In this document: in pieces, positions 27,070 through 35,517 of the stretch
How the letters are laid out: every line of letters starts with the position of its first letter
How positions within the stretch are numbered: the first letter of the stretch is position 1
From: Bacteroidales bacterium
GTDB lineage: Bacteria > Bacteroidota > Bacteroidia > Bacteroidales > UBA12077
DNA length: 64,000 nucleotides
Assembly (NCBI GenBank): GCA_028282785.1
Contig: JANQHE010000020.1
Span: 85,941-149,940 of the forward strand
Reading direction: 5' to 3'
Translations under genes and position numbers: made by a program
Notes under the pieces: model-generated
Told to the model about the DNA's origin: nothing
What the model saw: the letters and a program-made list of their open reading frames with translations, nothing else
Database searches by the model: none

Positions 27070-27785
27070 AACTCTATGGTATTATTTTCAAATTGAATGG
27101 TGTCTTCATAAAATGCTTTTCCAACAATCACCGCATCAATCCCCAATTTATCCAGTTCATAAATATCCTTTTTAGAACTAACACCACCACTTGCAATGAG
27201 GTAACAATCTTTAAATTGATGTTTTAAGTTTCTGTACAACTCGACATTTGTACCTGAAAGCATTCCATCTTTAGAAATATCAGTACACATAAACCTGCGA
27301 ATTCCTAAATTATAGTAGCTGTTTATCAATTCGCCTATCGCAATGCCTGTTGGTTTTGCCCATCCGTTAATGTAAACCTGGTTATCAAGTACATCGGCAG
27401 CCAAAATGAATTTCTCGTATCCAAATTCATCTATTAAATCAATAAATTTGGATGGATCTTTAATGGCTAGGCTTCCAATACCTAAATATTGGGCTCCTGC
27501 CTTAATTGCTGCTTTTACCTGAGATTTATTTCGTAAACCACCGCTATAGTCAACGATAAGATTTGTGTTTATACAGATATCTTTCAATACACCTAAATTT
27601 TCAGGTTTCCCTGATCTTGCCCCGTCCAGGTCAACTAAATGCAACTGTTTAAATCCCTGGTTTTCGAAGGTTTTAGCAACCTGGACAGGATTGTTTGAAT
27701 AGATTGTTTTTTGATTGTACTTGCCTTGTGTTAGCCTAACACACTGGCCACCTATTATGTCTATTGCCGGTATTATTTCTATCAT
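27063..27785 (-). CDS. hisA: ProFAR isomerase
   Basis: 240-residue TIM barrel for step 4 of histidine synthesis. It starts MIEIIPAIDIIGGQCVRLTQG, with the catalytic Asp in PAIDI. It has VDLDGARSGKPEN, DYSGGLRN, CTDISKDGMLSGTN and ASGGVSS. It overlaps hisH by 4 bases and hisF by 7. Confidence 0.97.
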   Translation of the reverse strand: MIEIIPAIDIIGGQCVRLTQGKYNQKTIYSNNPVQVAKTFENQGFKQLHLVDLDGARSGKPENLGVLKDICINTNLIVDYSGGLRNKSQVKAAIKAGAQYLGIGSLAIKDPSKFIDLIDEFGYEKFILAADVLDNQVYINGWAKPTGIAIGELINSYYNLGIRRFMCTDISKDGMLSGTNVELYRNLKHQFKDCYLIASGGVSSKKDIYELDKLGIDAVIVGKAFYEDTIQFENNTIELC

Positions 27786-28363
27786 AATTCAATAAAGTTT
27801 TTTAGTATTAATTCTCCGGTTCTCCCACTTCGTTCAGGATGAAACTGTGTGGCATAAAAATTACCTTTTTGCATTGCAGCAGAAAAAGGTTCAATGTAAT
27901 TACAGCTTGCAATTGAGTATTTGTTGTTATATGCAAAATAGCTATGAACAAAGTACACAAAACTGTTTTCGGGGATATCTTTAAATAAAGGCCCTTTCAG
28001 ATTAGAAATACTACTCCATCCAACATGTGGAACCTTTTCCTTAGGAGGGAATTTTTGAATTTTTTCATCAAATATTCCTAAACAGGGTGTTTCGCCTTCA
28101 GTTGAAAAAGCGCACATTAGTTGCATTCCAAGGCAAATGCCTAAGACAGGCTGTTGTAATTTTGGAATTAACGTATTTAAACCAGTTTCTTTTAAGTAAT
28201 TCATAGTGGTTGATGCTTCTCCGACACCTGGAAAGATTACCTTATCAGATTTCTGAATAATCTCAGGGGCATCTGTTATTTCAGGTTGTATTCCCAAACG
28301 GTTTAAAGCTAATGCTACACTGGTTATATTGCCTGCATTGTATTTTATTATTGATATTTTCAT
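27782..28363 (-). CDS. hisH: Imidazole glycerol phosphate synthase glutamine amidotransferase subunit
   Basis: 193 residues; the class-I amidotransferase that feeds ammonia to HisF. The nucleophile elbow is PVLGICLGMQLMC (Cys about 78) and the His/Glu pair is in YATQFHPERSG. It lies 134 bases after hisB, a gap filled with a palindromic repeat, and overlaps hisA by 4 bases. Confidence 0.97.
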   Translation of the reverse strand: MKISIIKYNAGNITSVALALNRLGIQPEITDAPEIIQKSDKVIFPGVGEASTTMNYLKETGLNTLIPKLQQPVLGICLGMQLMCAFSTEGETPCLGIFDEKIQKFPPKEKVPHVGWSSISNLKGPLFKDIPENSFVYFVHSYFAYNNKYSIASCNYIEPFSAAMQKGNFYATQFHPERSGRTGELILKNFIEL

Positions 28364-28379
28364 ATGGTTTAATTTTTAA

Positions 28380-28470
28380 TTGAAAATCAGGATTTACCAC
28401 AGCCCTAAATGGAGTCCTGATTTTCAGTTGCTACACTCTTTAGGGTATGGGGTAAAAAGTAACTGAAAAT
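28380..28470. repeat. Palindromic repeat between hisB and hisH
   Basis: TTACCACAGCCCTAAATGGAGT (about 28394-28415) and ACACTCTTTAGGGTATGGGGTAA (about 28433-28455) are the two halves of the CCCTAAAGGGAG family. They are combined with GAAAATCAGGA / TCCTGATTTTC arms. It would fold as a hairpin within the his mRNA. Confidence 0.6.
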
Positions 28471-28497
28471 CTCACTATTCAATTTCATTTGATATTC

Positions 28498-29595
28498 TCA
28501 TAACTTCCCTTTAGTAGATGGCACCTGAAAGGATGTGTTATCCTGTTTAACAGCCATCTTTATTGCTTTTGCAAGAGCTTTGAAAATGCTTTCAATTTTA
28601 TGGTGCTCATTTTTACCTTTAGCCTTTATATTAAGATTGCATTGGGCCGAATCCGATAGTGATTTAAAAAAATGGTAAAACATTTCAGTAGGCGTATCAC
28701 CAATTTTTTCGCGCTTGAAATTTGCACTCCATACTAACCAGGGACGTCCTCCAAAATCAAGTGCCACTTGAGCAATATTATCGTCCATTGGAAGAATGGA
28801 TCCATATCGTTCTATTCCTTTTTTATTGCCTAATGCTATCTTAAGTCCTTCACCCAGGGCTATTGCAGTATCTTCTATCGTATGGTGCTCATCAATATCC
28901 AGATCTCCGTTAACCTTAAGTTCAAGGCCAATGCCTGAATGTTTGGAAAGCTGTTCCAACATATGGTCAAAGAATTTAAGCCCGGTCGAAATTTTTGAAC
29001 TTCCATTACCATCGAGGTAAAGATTAAGTTCAATATCTGTTTCATTGGTTTTTCTATAAACTTTAGCCGATCTGTAATTCTTTCGAATAACATTTGTTAT
29101 TTCATCCCAGTTTTTGCATACAAATGAGTTTTCATCAACTGCCGGACTATCCTTAGAAAGCATAATTCCTTTAATCTTCATATTTTGGGCCAGTTGAATA
29201 TCTGTAATGCGGTCTCCAATAACAAAGGATTTATCATAATCCAAAGTATCATTTAGGTACTTGCCCACAAGCCTTGTTCCGGGTTTCCTTGTTAGCGAAT
29301 TATCTTCCGGGAACGATTTGTCAATTAGAATTTCAGTGAACTCAATGCCTTCTCCCTGTAAAGTTTTTATCAGTTTCTCTTGCACTAAATGAAATACATT
29401 CTCAGGATAGGCTGCAGTCCCTAACCCATCCTGGTTACTAACCATGACCAGTTCGTAATCAAACCGATTAATTAACAGGTATAAATTACGGATAGCTCCC
29501 GGAACAAGCTCCAGTTTTTCAAGGCTATCGACTTGTTCATCTGCTGGTTCTTTAATGATTGTTCCATCTCTGTCAAGAAATAATATCTTCTTCAT
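28498..29595 (-). CDS. hisB: Bifunctional histidinol-phosphatase / imidazoleglycerol-phosphate dehydratase
   Basis: 365 residues from the ATG at 29595 ([16 protein letters not shown]). An in-frame ATG at 29619 would add eight residues and deepen the overlap with hisC. The N-terminal HAD phosphatase (1-160) has [15 protein letters not shown] and the [13 protein letters not shown] motif. The C-terminal dehydratase (about 175-365) has the metal-binding [15 protein letters not shown] and [16 protein letters not shown]. It therefore catalyses two non-consecutive steps, as in E. coli HisB. The start overlaps the end of hisC by 23 bases. Confidence 0.95.
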   Translation of the reverse strand: MKKILFLDRDGTIIKEPADEQVDSLEKLELVPGAIRNLYLLINRFDYELVMVSNQDGLGTAAYPENVFHLVQEKLIKTLQGEGIEFTEILIDKSFPEDNSLTRKPGTRLVGKYLNDTLDYDKSFVIGDRITDIQLAQNMKIKGIMLSKDSPAVDENSFVCKNWDEITNVIRKNYRSAKVYRKTNETDIELNLYLDGNGSSKISTGLKFFDHMLEQLSKHSGIGLELKVNGDLDIDEHHTIEDTAIALGEGLKIALGNKKGIERYGSILPMDDNIAQVALDFGGRPWLVWSANFKREKIGDTPTEMFYHFFKSLSDSAQCNLNIKAKGKNEHHKIESIFKALAKAIKMAVKQDNTSFQVPSTKGKL

Positions 29596-30655
29596 AACAA
29601 TTTGATTTTGTTTGTTCATACTTTTTTAAACTTTCAATAAGTTGTTTATTCTCTGTTGGCGTACCTACGGAAATTCTGAGGCACCCATCACAGTTATATT
29701 CACCGGACCTTTCGCGAACGATAATCTTGGCTTCCTTTAAATAGATAAATACTTTCTTGTGGTTCTTGAATTGCACGAGCAGGAAATTTGCATCGGAAGG
29801 CCATATCTTTACCACACTTTTAAGAGAATTAAAATTGTTTTCCAGCCATTCTCTTTGTTCAAGAATTGAATCGATGTTTGATTTTAAATTTTGAGTTTGC
29901 AAAGCATCTAATGCTGCTTTTTGACTTAACTGGCTTATATTGTATGGATATTTTATTTTATTAAGAACTCCAACTATTTCTGCATTAGCAAATGCCATTC
30001 CCAAGCGTATGCCGGCATTGGCCCTGCCCTTCGAAAAAGTCTGTAAAATAACCAGGTTAGGATAACTAACGATTTCGTTTACAAAACTTACTTCAGGTGC
30101 AAAATCAATATAAGCTTCGTCAATAACAACCAATCCATTAAAACTATTCAGTAAATCAATAATTAATTCCTTCTGGATTAAATTTCCCGTAGGGTTATTT
30201 GGCGAACACACAAAAATAATTTTGGTATTTTGCTGCCTGGTATACAATGCCTTCAAATCTAATTGAAATGATTCATCTAGTTTTACCTTGATTACCTTCA
30301 CATTATTGATATTTGCACAAACCTCATACATCCCGTATGTTGGAATGTTTATCAATACGGAATCTTTGCCGGGTTCACAAAACGCCCTGATTAACAGGTC
30401 AATTATTTCATCACTGCCATTTCCTAAAAAGACATTCTCAACAGAGATTCCTTTTTGTTTTGAGATTTCCTTTTTTAAATCTCTCTGAAAAGGGTCAGGG
30501 TACCTGTTATATCCAATAGGGAAAGGGTTTTCATTGGCATCCAGAAGAATTGATTTGGCATCTTTCAGTTCTTCCCGGGCTGATTGATAAGGTTTAAGGT
30601 TTTTAATGTTTGGCCTTATCAATTTATTTATATCAAATTCAGTTTTTGTCATCAT
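29573..30655 (-). CDS. hisC: Histidinol-phosphate aminotransferase
   Basis: 360-residue fold-type I PLP enzyme. [17 protein letters not shown] near the start, [21 protein letters not shown] and the PLP lysine in [14 protein letters not shown] are all present. It converts imidazole acetol phosphate to histidinol phosphate. It is separated from hisD by an unusual 186-base gap and overlaps hisB. Confidence 0.96.
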   Translation of the reverse strand: MMTKTEFDINKLIRPNIKNLKPYQSAREELKDAKSILLDANENPFPIGYNRYPDPFQRDLKKEISKQKGISVENVFLGNGSDEIIDLLIRAFCEPGKDSVLINIPTYGMYEVCANINNVKVIKVKLDESFQLDLKALYTRQQNTKIIFVCSPNNPTGNLIQKELIIDLLNSFNGLVVIDEAYIDFAPEVSFVNEIVSYPNLVILQTFSKGRANAGIRLGMAFANAEIVGVLNKIKYPYNISQLSQKAALDALQTQNLKSNIDSILEQREWLENNFNSLKSVVKIWPSDANFLLVQFKNHKKVFIYLKEAKIIVRERSGEYNCDGCLRISVGTPTENKQLIESLKKYEQTKSNCYEEDIIS

Positions 30656-30766
30656 TCGTTTATATTTTTATTCAATTGATTTTGTGTTAACTACTAACAC
30701 GCCTTTCCTGGCAACAATCTTTTTTAGTTACTCGCTCCCGCTGGCCACAAACACAACCCGCTCGTG

Positions 30767-30860
30767 AACCTTCATGACTTTCCCCTCGTTGTATGATCAT
30801 GTGGGATAATGCCAATATAATCATGCTCGTGTACGTCAATACTATATTGTCATGAAGGTT
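30767..30860. repeat. Inverted repeat in the hisD-hisC gap
   Basis: AACCTTCATGAC (30767-30778) and GTCATGAAGGTT (30849-30860) form a perfect 12-bp inverted repeat that overlaps the last codons of hisD. The 70-base interior has further CTCGTG/CATGAT repeats. No T-run follows. It is the only large gap in the front part of the operon and may be a processing site or a relic. Confidence 0.45.
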
Positions 30861-32146
30861 TCATCTTCTAAAGCTTTTAATCTTATTGAAACAGCATTTT
30901 TATGTGCCTGGAGTTCTTCAGCATTAGCAATGATCTCAACAAATGGCCCAATAACTTTTAATCCTTGCTTAGTGGATTCCTGGAAAGTTATTTTCTTATA
31001 GTAGGCATCCATATTAAGCCCGCTATAACTTTTGGCAAACCCATTGGTTGGCAATGTATGGTTGGTTCCGGATGCATAATCACCCAAACTTTCAGGCGTA
31101 TAATTTCCAAGGAAAACAGAACCTGCATTTGTAATTTTTGAAGCTACAGATGAATAATCCCTGGTTGAAATTATGAGGTGCTCAGGAGCATAACTGTTTG
31201 ATATATCAATCATTTCCTGTATATCATTCATAATTATTATAGCTCCTGATTTCAGAGATTTCTTTGCAATTTCCTTACGAGATAAATTCTTTAGTTGATT
31301 TTTAAGTTCAATCAATGTTTGATTGGCAATTGTTTTATTATTAGTTACCAAAATTACCTGGCTGTCTGTGCCATGTTCTGCCTGGGATAGTAAATCCGCA
31401 GCTAAAAATTTAGGATTTGCAATTTCATCAGCCAATATCATAACTTCCGATGGTCCGGCAGGCATATCAATAGCAACTCCATCGGTTGAAACCAACTGTT
31501 TTGCAAGGGTCACATATTGATTTCCCGGTCCAAATATTTTATCCACCTTTGGAATGGTTTCAGTGCCATATGCCATTGCAGCAATAGCTTGCACCCCTCC
31601 ACATGAATAAATTTCTTTTATTCCTGATATTTTGGCTGCATAAAGAATTGCCGGGTTTACTTTTCCTTCTTTATTTGGTGGAGTGCATAAAATAATTTGT
31701 TTACAACCTGCCAGAGTTGCCGGATAGGCTAGCATTAAAACGGTTGAAATCAAAGGTGCTGTTCCTCCCGGAATATATAAACCCACTTTTTCAATAGGTA
31801 CAGCCTTTTGCCAACAGCGGACCCCATTCATTGTTTCAACTGAAATTTCCTTTGGAACCTGGGCCTTGTGAAATTTAATGATATTGAGAGCTGCAATTTT
31901 TATAGCGTTTTTTAATTCTTTACTTAGCAACTTTTCGGAACTATCAATTAATGATTTTGACAACCTAAGGTTTTGAATATCTGCCTTATCAAATTTCGAT
32001 GTTAGTTTAAACAATGCCTTATCGCCTTTATCTTTAACAAGCTTAATTATATCTTTAACTGATTCAATTATTTGACCGGTATCAGAATTCGGACGTTGGA
32101 GGATTTCAACTAATTCAGTTTTAGTTGGATTGTCGTATATTTTCAT
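30842..32146 (-). CDS. hisD: Histidinol dehydrogenase
   Basis: 434 residues; NAD- and zinc-dependent last two oxidations to histidine. Signatures: GLYIPGGTAPLISTVLMLAYPA, DKIFGPGNQYVTLAKQ, MPAGPSEVMILADE, QAEHGTDSQVILVT with catalytic Glu-His, and YAPEHL. Length is normal. Second gene of the operon, 98 bases after hisG, with a nested palindrome between them. Confidence 0.97.
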   Translation of the reverse strand: MKIYDNPTKTELVEILQRPNSDTGQIIESVKDIIKLVKDKGDKALFKLTSKFDKADIQNLRLSKSLIDSSEKLLSKELKNAIKIAALNIIKFHKAQVPKEISVETMNGVRCWQKAVPIEKVGLYIPGGTAPLISTVLMLAYPATLAGCKQIILCTPPNKEGKVNPAILYAAKISGIKEIYSCGGVQAIAAMAYGTETIPKVDKIFGPGNQYVTLAKQLVSTDGVAIDMPAGPSEVMILADEIANPKFLAADLLSQAEHGTDSQVILVTNNKTIANQTLIELKNQLKNLSRKEIAKKSLKSGAIIIMNDIQEMIDISNSYAPEHLIISTRDYSSVASKITNAGSVFLGNYTPESLGDYASGTNHTLPTNGFAKSYSGLNMDAYYKKITFQESTKQGLKVIGPFVEIIANAEELQAHKNAVSIRLKALEDETFMTI

Positions 32147-32180
32147 CTCTAAATTTTTATTTAATTATAAAATCAATTTG

Positions 32181-32223
32181 CTCCCCTGACTGCCGTCAGG
32201 CAGGCTTTAGGGTTAGGACAATT
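32181..32223. repeat. Nested palindrome between hisG and hisD
   Basis: The sequence reads CTCCC, then CCTGACTGCCGTCAGGCAGG (about 32185-32204), then CTTTAGGGTTAGG. The outer parts are the two sides of the CCCTTTAGGG repeat; the inner 20 bases are the CCTGCC palindrome found elsewhere in the window. This looks like one repeat inserted in another. Confidence 0.6.
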
Positions 32224-32244
32224 GAAGAAAATCCATATTTAATT

Positions 32245-33102
32245 TCAAATAATCATTTTTTCAATGGGTATTACCAGTATTCCTTGTGCACCTGCATTTT
32301 TAAGCTGTCCTATAATTTCCCAGAAAGCTTCTTCGTTTACAACTGAATGTAATGAGAACCATCCTTTTTCAGCTAATGGCAGAATGGTTGGGCTTTTCAT
32401 GCCAGGTATTATTTCTTTAATTTCCTTCAGGCTCTCTTCGGGAGCATTTAACAGAATATATTTATTGGATTTGGCTTCTTGCAATGACCTGATTCTAAAT
32501 AAAAGTTGGTTCAGGATACTTGCCTTTTCTTTTGGCAGGTTTTCTCTCCCAATGATAATAGCTTCTGAATCGACAACCTTTTCAACTTCTTTTAAGCCAT
32601 TGCTGATTAATGTACTTCCGGAGCTTACAATGTCGAATATACCGTCTGCAAGTCCAATACTTGGTGAGATTTCCACAGAGCCGCTTATTTCGTGTATTTC
32701 GGCATTTACCTTATTTAAAGATAAAAATGATCTCAGGATAAAAGGGTAGGAGGTGGCAATTTTTTTATTCCGGAAATAATCCAATGATTTATATTCCTCA
32801 GACTTTGGAATAGCAAGGGATAATCTGCATTTGGCAAATCCCAGTCGTTCATAAATGGATAAGGAATAATTTTTTTCCAGGTATTCGTTTTCTCCGACAA
32901 TCCCAATGTCTACTACACCATCATTTACATATTGTGGTATGTCATCATCCCTTAAAAAAAGGACCTCAATAGGGAAATTAGAGGATATGGAAATTAATTT
33001 CCTGTTTCCATTCGTTAGTTTGATATTACAATCGTTTAATAACCGAATCGATTTTTCACTTAACCTTCCTGATTTTTGTACTGCAATTTTTAGTTTTTTC
33101 AT
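32245..33102 (-). CDS. hisG: ATP phosphoribosyltransferase, long form
   Basis: 285 residues, the long HisG form that works without HisZ and carries its own C-terminal regulatory domain (about 205-285, MKSPTILPLAEKGWFSLHSVV...GAQGILVIPIEKMI). The catalytic part has KIAVQKSGRLSEKS and the PRPP-binding GLADGIFDIVSSGSTLISNGL. It commits ATP to histidine synthesis and is expected to be inhibited by histidine. It is the first gene of the operon, behind two leader-peptide attenuators. Confidence 0.97.
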   Translation of the reverse strand: MKKLKIAVQKSGRLSEKSIRLLNDCNIKLTNGNRKLISISSNFPIEVLFLRDDDIPQYVNDGVVDIGIVGENEYLEKNYSLSIYERLGFAKCRLSLAIPKSEEYKSLDYFRNKKIATSYPFILRSFLSLNKVNAEIHEISGSVEISPSIGLADGIFDIVSSGSTLISNGLKEVEKVVDSEAIIIGRENLPKEKASILNQLLFRIRSLQEAKSNKYILLNAPEESLKEIKEIIPGMKSPTILPLAEKGWFSLHSVVNEEAFWEIIGQLKNAGAQGILVIPIEKMII

Positions 33103-33124
33103 GATAAATTAATTGTGATTAAAC

Positions 33125-33155
33125 AAAAAAGGCCCGCAGATTTCTGCAGGCCTTT
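33125..33155 (-). terminator. hisG-proximal attenuator terminator
   Basis: The stem GGCCTGCAGA / TCTGCGGGCC, with one mismatch (33131-33152 on the forward strand), is followed by six T on the minus strand. The start lies 23 bases upstream of hisG. The leader segment CCCGGCAGA can pair with TCTGCGGG of the second arm with one bulge, a possible antiterminator. Not folded. Confidence 0.85.
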
Positions 33156-33173
33156 AATTTCATTTTCTTGAAC

Positions 33174-33251
33174 TTAAGTTTTGCCATAGCATTTTCTGCC
33201 GGGTGAGGTTTTCACTCGATGATGATGGGTATGACAATGTATCAAGTTCAT
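33174..33251 (-). CDS. his leader peptide 1 (operon-proximal)
   Basis: 25 codons, beginning MNLIHCHTHHHRVKT and ending CYGKT, with five His among residues 5-11. It is followed after about 20 bases by a terminator hairpin. It would sense charged tRNA-His as in enteric his attenuators. A TGAACTT at the start of the frame can pair with AAGTTCA just past the stop. Evidence is the His-codon run, the position and the hairpin. Confidence 0.9.
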   Translation of the reverse strand: MNLIHCHTHHHRVKTSPGRKCYGKT

Positions 33252-33276
33252 TTTATTTTAGATTTTTCGTTTTGCT

Positions 33277-33315
33277 CCTTCTCTAAAGGGAGTCGAAGAC
33301 TCCCTTTAGAGAAGG
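33277..33315. repeat. Perfect palindrome between the two his attenuators
   Basis: CCTTCTCTAAAGGGAGTC (33277-33294) and GACTCCCTTTAGAGAAGG (33298-33315) form 18-bp arms with a three-base loop. It is the best-preserved member of the CCCTAAAGGGAG family here. It has no T-run in the operon direction. It lies exactly between attenuator 2 and attenuator 1. Confidence 0.75.
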
Positions 33316-33331
33316 GGTAATTATTTAAACT

Positions 33332-33360
33332 AAAAAAGGGCCTGCAAAATTTGCAAGCCC
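33332..33360 (-). terminator. Distal his attenuator terminator
   Basis: The stem GGGCTTGCAAA / TTTGCAGGCCC (33338-33360 forward, one mismatch) is followed by six T on the minus strand. The leader segment TGCAATATTT, after the pause hairpin, matches AAATTTTGCA of loop and second arm at 9 of 10 positions, a possible competitor. Confidence 0.85.
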
Positions 33361-33389
33361 TTTAATACTATTGATATATTTTTAAGAAT

Positions 33390-33467
33390 CTACAAAATAT
33401 TGCATACTGTTCCCGTTCCAGCATGATGATGGTGATAATGAACAGTATGTACGAATTGTAAATTCAT
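33390..33467 (-). CDS. his leader peptide 2 (promoter-proximal)
   Basis: 25 codons with HTVHYHHHH at residues 7-15, so six His in nine residues, ending GTVCNIL. On the minus strand CATACTGTTC within the His run (33440-33449) pairs perfectly over ten bases with GAACAGTATG (33403-33412). This is the expected 1:2 pause hairpin. A terminator follows. Its N-terminus (MNL) resembles leader 1, so the two attenuators may come from a duplication, although they have diverged strongly. Confidence 0.9.
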   Translation of the reverse strand: MNLQFVHTVHYHHHHAGTGTVCNIL

Positions 33468-33648
33468 TTTGCCTTATTTTTCTTCTACAATATTAATACT
33501 TTTTTTAATTCTTACTATATAAACACCAAAATTTTAAAAATGGGTGACACTGATTTTCTTTTTTTAGTTGAAATTAAAATCCCAGTTATCAGTTCAACTT
33601 GAGGGATTAATTCCGTTAAGATTTATAACCAATCCTTTCAATAAATTT

Positions 33649-33765
33649 TTAATCTGACATTATTAAAATAAAAGAATTTCGATTTCCTCTTGATAAAGGA
33701 ACTTCCGTTTCATCTAACATTAATAGATAACATCCTTTTTTAACATATTTATTCAATACCTGGAA
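33649..33765 (-). pseudogene. C-terminal relic of a LytTR response regulator
   Basis: In frame on the minus strand the sequence reads NKYVKKGCYLLM, then LDETEVPLSRGNRNSFILIM, then SD and a stop. It matches NKYIKKGSYLLMSDGSEVPLSRGNREGFITIMSD, the end of the intact regulator at 35518, at most positions in both protein and DNA. The frame meets a stop just upstream and then the end of the Crp/Fnr gene. Only about 38 codons survive. Confidence 0.8.
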
Positions 33766-33774
33766 TTAATAATT

Positions 33775-34374
33775 TTATTGTTTATTGTTTCTTAATCGAG
33801 AAAGTGTGGCAATATCTATTCCTAAAAACGATGCGATATGAGTAAGAGGTACTACTTTTAGTATTTCAGGATTACATTTACAAAATTCTTCATACCTGTC
33901 AATTGCTTTATTCGTTTGGAACTGAACAGCCCGGTCTAACAACTGGTCATTTTTAATTTCAGAAACTCCTTTACATATATGCTGCCATAAACTTACTTTT
34001 TTATACAATTCCGTAAATTCTTCCGATGTAGTTGTTATTAATTCAGTCTGTTCATAAGAAATAATATTTTCATTTACGGGAACACCTTCATTAAAACTAT
34101 ATGGAACAATCACCACCGTTCCTTTTTTAAAAAATTGTAAAGTTACTTCTTTACCTTCATGATCATAGGTATAGCTTCTTAATATGCCTGATTTAACAAA
34201 GCCCAGTTTATTGGCAACTTCCCCAATTTTTACAAAAAACTGTTTCGGTTCAATAACCTCAATCTTAAAATATTTTTCAGTAATCTCCCAATCGGATTCT
34301 GAAAGATTAAATTGTTTTTGTAATGTTTCTTTAAAACCCTGCATGATATAACAATTTTTTACAAAATTATTCAA
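33775..34374 (-). CDS. Crp/Fnr-family transcription regulator
   Basis: 199 residues. The N-terminal cyclic-nucleotide-binding-like beta barrel (about 25-120) has QFFVKIGEVANKLGFVKSGILRSY. The C-terminal helix-turn-helix (about 150-199) has VPLTHIASFLGIDIATLSRLRN. It lacks the FNR cysteine cluster, so it is probably a small-molecule or redox regulator of the type common in Bacteroidota. It is divergent from an OsmC gene 176 bases away, a plausible target. A start at residue 11 (MQGFKETL) is also possible. Confidence 0.88.
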   Translation of the reverse strand: MNNFVKNCYIMQGFKETLQKQFNLSESDWEITEKYFKIEVIEPKQFFVKIGEVANKLGFVKSGILRSYTYDHEGKEVTLQFFKKGTVVIVPYSFNEGVPVNENIISYEQTELITTTSEEFTELYKKVSLWQHICKGVSEIKNDQLLDRAVQFQTNKAIDRYEEFCKCNPEILKVVPLTHIASFLGIDIATLSRLRNNKQ

Positions 34375-34550
34375 ATTAAGTAACTATAAAATGATATTAA
34401 TCAAATTAAATAGATTGGTAATTAATATTAATGTTAATTGTAAAATGAGTGGATAGTCAGTTTTAATAAAGCATTGAAAAGTACTTTTAAAAATTGACAA
34501 ATATCAAAATAGGATTTGATTTCTATATTGTAATTTTGAAAAAAACAGAT

Positions 34551-35000
34551 ATGAAAATAAATAAGGAACTTAAAGTATCACTTGGTTTGATTAATGAAAA
34601 GCTCCACTTTAAAGGAGTTAGCAGGAAAAATGAGCCAATATCCATAGATTATATACCTCCTTTGGGAGATAATTTGGGATACACATCACTTGAGCTGTTT
34701 TTATTCAGTATATCTTCGTGCATAGCAAGCACAATTTTGATATTTCTAAGAAAAGAGAATAAGATTATTTCAACTATAAATATTAATGCAAGTGGAATAA
34801 GGAAGGAAGAACACCCTACAGGGTTAAGGAATGTTGACATTAATATTGAAATAGATTCCCAAAACCTTACAAATCAAGAAATGGAAAGTGTAATTAAGAA
34901 ATCTAAGGAAGAGTATTGCCCTGTTATATCTATGTTAAACAAAGACGTGCAGGTGGCTGTAAATTATGAAATTATAAAGGAGAGAAGGCATGTTGAATAA
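34551..35000 (+). CDS. OsmC/Ohr-family peroxide-reducing protein
   Basis: 149 residues from the ATG at 34551 (KINKELKVSLG). A TTG 57 bases upstream would add 19 residues that do not resemble the family and would lie before a -7-like TAATTTTG at 34531-34538. The two catalytic cysteines are in SISSCIASTILIFLRKE and EEYCPVISML. Family members reduce organic hydroperoxides. The stop overlaps the next gene by 11 bases, so the two are co-transcribed, perhaps under the divergent Crp/Fnr regulator. Confidence 0.85.
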   Translation: MKINKELKVSLGLINEKLHFKGVSRKNEPISIDYIPPLGDNLGYTSLELFLFSISSCIASTILIFLRKENKIISTININASGIRKEEHPTGLRNVDINIEIDSQNLTNQEMESVIKKSKEEYCPVISMLNKDVQVAVNYEIIKERRHVE

Positions 35001-35460
35001 AGAGTTGGCTTCGGTTTGTGGACTGTTTTGTGCTTCTTGTGGAGTGTTCTATGCAACACAGGAAAAAGATTTTATAAAATTACAAGAAATTGCAAAGAAG
35101 CTAGATATCCCATTTGATAAAGTAAATTGTTATGGTTGCAGGTCTAATGAAAAAATCGGAAGTTGTGTTAATTGCTTTATCGCAAAATGTGCCGAGGAAA
35201 AAGGCGTAGAATTCTGTATAGATTGTGATACTTATCCTTGCGGTGAATTAAAAGAATTTCAAAAGAAAATGCCTCATAGAAAAAATATGTGGAAGTCGTT
35301 AGCAAGAATAAAAGAAGTTGGGTGGGAAAAATGGTTTGTTGAAATGTTTGATTACTATACATGTCAGAAGTGCAATACAATGAATGGAGCGTATAATATT
35401 GAATGCAGGAAGTGCGGAAATTCTCCAGGTAATGATTTTGTAAAAGAAAATATGCTTTGA
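34990..35460 (+). CDS. Cysteine-rich DUF3795 protein
   Basis: 156 residues with many cysteines: CGLFCASCGVFYA at the start, NCYGCRSNEKIGSCVNC...KCAEEKGVEFCIDCDTYPC in the middle, and a C-terminal zinc-ribbon-like CQKCNTMN...ECRKCGN. The first part matches the DUF3795 pattern, a likely metal-binding domain of unknown function. It overlaps the OsmC gene. Confidence 0.8.
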   Translation: MLNKELASVCGLFCASCGVFYATQEKDFIKLQEIAKKLDIPFDKVNCYGCRSNEKIGSCVNCFIAKCAEEKGVEFCIDCDTYPCGELKEFQKKMPHRKNMWKSLARIKEVGWEKWFVEMFDYYTCQKCNTMNGAYNIECRKCGNSPGNDFVKENML

Positions 35461-35517
35461 TAAGTACAATTTAGGAATTGTAATTTAAAGTAAGATTGTA
35501 TATTTACTCAGTAATAG

